A stretch of 15,862 nt of DNA from CAMAXB01 sp041746615 (GTDB lineage: Bacteria; Verrucomicrobiota; Verrucomicrobiia; Opitutales; Opitutaceae). Position 1 is the stretch's first letter. Each line of letters starts with the position of its first letter. A program made the position numbers and the translations under genes. This document shows, one piece after another, positions 13,471 to 15,862 of the stretch. The stretch is from contig JBGTGS010000138.1 in the NCBI GenBank assembly GCA_041746615.1, forward strand, positions 1 through 15,862, read 5' to 3'. Under the pieces are notes generated by a model. It made no database searches. It had not been told where the DNA came from and saw only the letters and a list, made by a program, of their open reading frames with translations.

Positions 13471-14223
13471 ATGCCCGACTTTCGCGCCCATGGTGGTCCG
13501 TCCGAGCTGGCACAGGATGAAATCCGCCTTTCCTCCTGTGAATCCCATCACTTGGTGGCTGTGAACCGTGCGCGCCGGGGTGATCCGGTCGTCGTATTCA
13601 ACGGCCAGGGCACCGAGTGGGACTGCGACCTGACTTCAGCCGACAAGCACGAGGCGGTGCTGAAGGTGCGCGCCGTGCGGCAAGCCCCTCCCCTCGCTTT
13701 CGAGATCACCCTCGCCCAGGCCCTGCCCAAGGGGAGCGGCATGGATGACATCGTGCGCAAGGCCACGGAGATCGGCGTGGCTTGCATTGTACCGCTTGAA
13801 AGCGAGCGGACCCAGGTGCATCTTGAGGGCGACCGTTCCGGCCGGAAAATCGAAAAATGGCGGACCACCGCACTGGAAGCCGCCAAACAGTGCGGCAATC
13901 CTTGGCTTCCCGAAATCCAGGGGTTGCAAACGGCCGCCGCCTTCATGGCGGCCGCCCGGAACTATGATCTCAAACTGATCGCCAGTCTGCACCCCGGGGC
14001 CAAATCCCTCAAGGCCGTGCTCGCCGCCTTTACCGCTGCGCAAGGCCGTCCCCCGCGAAAGGTGCTCTGGCTGATCGGACCGGAGGGGGATTTATCGCCG
14101 GCGGAATTGCAGGTGGCCGTGAACGCCGGTTTCGAACCCATCACCCTCGGCCCCCGGGTGCTCCGCTGCGAAACCGCCGCCCTGTACGCGCTCAGCGTGC
14201 TGAACCACGAACTGCAGCCATAA
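13471..14223 (+). CDS. rsmE: 16S rRNA m3U1498 methyltransferase RsmE
   Basis: This 250-residue SPOUT-class enzyme methylates N3 of U1498 in 16S rRNA with S-adenosylmethionine in the assembled 30S subunit. The N-terminal PUA-like domain (about 1-70) includes HHLVAVNRARRGDPV. The catalytic knot domain carries the early motif ALPKGSGMDDIVRKATEIGV (84-103), LESERTQV, ALEAAKQCGN, the SAM-binding loop GPEGDLSPAE (203-212) and the knot LGPRVLRCETAALYAL (227-242). These are the standard RsmE signatures; GPEGD replaces the more usual GPEGG. Length is normal. The ATG at 13471 is preferred over one at 13411 because MPDFRAH is the usual N-terminal start of the family and the intervening 20 residues are Pro/Arg-rich junk-like sequence. 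No Shine-Dalgarno sequence is visible. It is convergent with the helicase gene. Confidence 0.95.
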   Translation: MPDFRAHGGPSELAQDEIRLSSCESHHLVAVNRARRGDPVVVFNGQGTEWDCDLTSADKHEAVLKVRAVRQAPPLAFEITLAQALPKGSGMDDIVRKATEIGVACIVPLESERTQVHLEGDRSGRKIEKWRTTALEAAKQCGNPWLPEIQGLQTAAAFMAAARNYDLKLIASLHPGAKSLKAVLAAFTAAQGRPPRKVLWLIGPEGDLSPAELQVAVNAGFEPITLGPRVLRCETAALYALSVLNHELQP

Positions 14224-14352
14224 CGGGCCTGGGCGCAGAAGCCACTTGTGGTGATCATCCCGAGCCGCGTAAGCCGCGACGGCGGGCAGACGATGTGGAC
14301 CAAGCCGGCAAAGCCACTCTCACAACGAGAACATCAGCGCCTCCCGATTCTT

Positions 14353-14384
14353 TTTGGGATTTGGCAGTTTGGCCTTTGGGATTT
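14353..14384. repeat. Short direct repeat TTTGGGATTT x2
   Basis: Two exact copies at 14353-14362 and 14375-14384 lie 22 bases apart in the gap between rsmE and the helicase gene, directly before the GC hairpin. Function unknown; it may be chance or a worn intergenic repeat. Confidence 0.45.
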
Positions 14385-14410
14385 CCGGCCGCCGCCCCGG
14401 CGGCGGCCGG
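14385..14410 (-). terminator. GC-rich hairpin just after the helicase stop
   Basis: Twelve-base perfect arms CCGGCCGCCGCC (14385-14396) and GGCGGCGGCCGG (14399-14410) lie three bases past the helicase stop codon. On the minus strand the stem is followed by AAATCCC, not a T run, so it may be a transcript-end stabilising hairpin rather than a classical terminator. It also lies in the gap between the two convergent genes and may serve both. Confidence 0.5.
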
Positions 14411-14413
14411 CCG

Positions 14414-15862
14414 TTATCTCCGCATGCCACGCATCAACCGGCTCGTCGTCTTGGTCGGAATGGCGGCAGCCTGCACCGTTTCGTCGAAAAGCGCGGAGTA
14501 AATGTAGGGGAAGCCGTCGATCTTCTTGCGCTCGATGGTGGTGTTGATGAAACGCTCGATGGAACGGGCGTCGCGCACATCATCCTCGGTGACCAGGGTG
14601 AAGGCATCGCCGGTGTTTTGGGCGCGGCCGGTGCGGCCGATGCGGTGCACATAGTCCTCGGGATTCTCCGGCACATCGTAGTTCACGACGTGCGAGACCC
14701 CGGCGATGTCGAGGCCGCGGGCTGCGATGTCGGTGGCCACCAACACCTCGTAGGTGCCGTCCTTGAAGCCTTGGAGGGCCTCGACGCGCTCGCGCTGGTT
14801 ACGGTCGGAGTGGAGTACACCAACGGTGTGCTTCTCCCGCTCAAGGCGGCTGGCGATGCGGTCCGCGCCCATGCGGGTGCGGGTAAAGATAAGCACGCTC
14901 TTGAAGTCCGTGCGGCGAAGGAGCTCGATGAGCAGGTCGAACTTCTGCGAAGCCACCACGGGATAAAATGCGTGGGCAATGGTCTCGGCCGGCGAGCGGC
15001 GCTGGCCGATCTTGATCTCAACCGGCTCGTGCAGGGCCCAACCTGCCAGCGAGGCGAGTTCGGGAGGCATGGTGGCGGTGAAGAATAGCGTCTGACGGGC
15101 GGATGGGCACTGCTGTACGATGCGCTTCACGTCGGGCAAGAAGCCCATGTCGAGCATGCGGTCCACCTCGTCGAGGACGAGGATCTCGATGTCGCGCAGG
15201 TGCGTGGTGCCATCCTGCAGGAGATCGAGCAGCCGGCCCGGGGTGGCGGCGAGGATGTCGACCCCGCGTTTCAAATCCTCGCGCTGTTTGCCGTAGCCGA
15301 CACCACCATACACAATGGTGGTGGTGAGATCGGTGTGCTTGGAATATTTCTGGAAGGCCTCCTCGACCTGCAGGGCGAGCTCGCGGGTCGGCTCAAGGAC
15401 GAGACAGCGCATTTTGCCATGGGCACCGAGGCGGTGCAAAATCGGCAGGGCGAAAGCGGCAGTCTTGCCAGTGCCGGTCTGCGCGGAGCCGATCACATCC
15501 TTGCCGGCGAGCACCACCGGGATCGCCTGGGCCTGGATGGGAGTGGGATCGTTGTACCCCTTTTCGGCCACCGAGAAGGCGATGGCATCGTTGAGACCGA
15601 GTTTACTGAAGGCCGTTTCCTGCGGAGGGACATTCACCGGGGTGACCGGTTTGACGGGCTCGCTGCGCGGGTGCTCAAACGTGCTGTCGCGCAACGGCCG
15701 TTCCTGACGGGCGGGTTTGCCATCGCGCCGGTCGTTGGAGCCACGGCGGACCCCACGGGACTTGGGACGTTCGCCGCGGGAAGCTGCGGGGCGGTCATCG
15801 CGCGGGGAGGTGGGACGGTCTTCACGCGCGGGATTTTCCTGACGGGGCTGGTTGCGGCCGCG
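14414..15862 (-). CDS. DEAD-box (DEVD) ATP-dependent RNA helicase, N-terminus beyond the window
   Basis: RhlE-like RNA helicase that unwinds RNA duplexes using ATP, acting in ribosome assembly or RNA decay. The frame is open to the right edge, so the gene is partial: 482 codons are visible. Numbering from the TTG codon at 15694: Q motif FSKLGLNDAI...TPIQAQAIP (29-59), Walker A AQTGTGKT (71-78), PTREL (102-106), TPGRLLD (151-157), motif II DEVD (175-178), motif III as TAT instead of SAT, ARGLDIAGVSH and HRIGRTGRA in the second RecA domain. Before residue 1 the frame continues for at least 56 codons of Arg-, Pro-, Asp-rich low-complexity sequence, an RNA-binding tail here at the N-terminus rather than the usual C-terminus. 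The TTG at 15694 is therefore unlikely to be the true start. The C-terminus ends shortly after the helicase core. Confidence 0.94.
   Translation of the reverse strand, partial: RGRNQPRQENPAREDRPTSPRDDRPAASRGERPKSRGVRRGSNDRRDGKPARQERPLRDSTFEHPRSEPVKPVTPVNVPPQETAFSKLGLNDAIAFSVAEKGYNDPTPIQAQAIPVVLAGKDVIGSAQTGTGKTAAFALPILHRLGAHGKMRCLVLEPTRELALQVEEAFQKYSKHTDLTTTIVYGGVGYGKQREDLKRGVDILAATPGRLLDLLQDGTTHLRDIEILVLDEVDRMLDMGFLPDVKRIVQQCPSARQTLFFTATMPPELASLAGWALHEPVEIKIGQRRSPAETIAHAFYPVVASQKFDLLIELLRRTDFKSVLIFTRTRMGADRIASRLEREKHTVGVLHSDRNQRERVEALQGFKDGTYEVLVATDIAARGLDIAGVSHVVNYDVPENPEDYVHRIGRTGRAQNTGDAFTLVTEDDVRDARSIERFINTTIERKKIDGFPYIYSALFDETVQAAAIPTKTTSRLMRGMRR

Overview
The window is GC-rich bacterial DNA that looks like a member of the Verrucomicrobiota, most likely Opitutaceae-like. 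This is an inference from a fused CcoN-CcoO oxidase subunit, a short one-haem CcoP, a PocR-domain AraC regulator, a DUF2934 protein and the near absence of Shine-Dalgarno sequences. No rRNA or unambiguous species marker is present.

Left part (1-1950): the end of a probable integrated element. A small excisionase-type HTH protein (329-532) and a tyrosine recombinase (532-1950) overlap by one base and run into an antisense tRNA-Pro(GGG) gene (1769-1845). The 3' end of that tRNA is the likely attachment site, so the rest of the element should lie beyond the left edge of the window. A universal stress protein follows (1986-2450), then a two-tier inverted repeat.

Centre (2578-10266, minus strand): a cbb3-type cytochrome c oxidase operon, read right to left. 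The order is DUF2934 protein, CcoS-like membrane protein with a Cys-rich tail, fused ccoNO, a ccoQ-like membrane protein, ccoP, ccoG, a 46-residue membrane protein coupled to ccoG by an ATGA overlap, and the copper P-type ATPase ccoI. Together these encode the high-affinity terminal oxidase and part of its copper and assembly apparatus (CcoG iron-sulfur protein, CcoI copper pump, CcoS-like factor). Facing this operon across a palindrome-rich 172-base gap is a 147-residue protein with two Cys clusters. It converges on a PocR/AraC regulator, itself rich in Cys.

Right part (11910-15862): tRNA-Leu(CAA), then a stand-alone YcaO-family gene on the minus strand with no visible partner enzyme. A roughly 560-base, relatively AT-rich gap follows. 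It holds a possible small ORF, a heptad repeat and a perfect 13-bp terminator-like hairpin. After it come rsmE (16S rRNA m3U1498 methyltransferase) on the plus strand and a DEAD-box (here DEVD) RNA helicase on the minus strand, whose Arg-rich N-terminus runs off the right edge.

The most unusual items are the recombinase reading frame that passes through the tRNA, the small-protein complement of the cbb3 operon, the Cys-rich proteins around it, and the orphan YcaO gene beside tRNA-Leu with its odd upstream ORF and tandem duplication.
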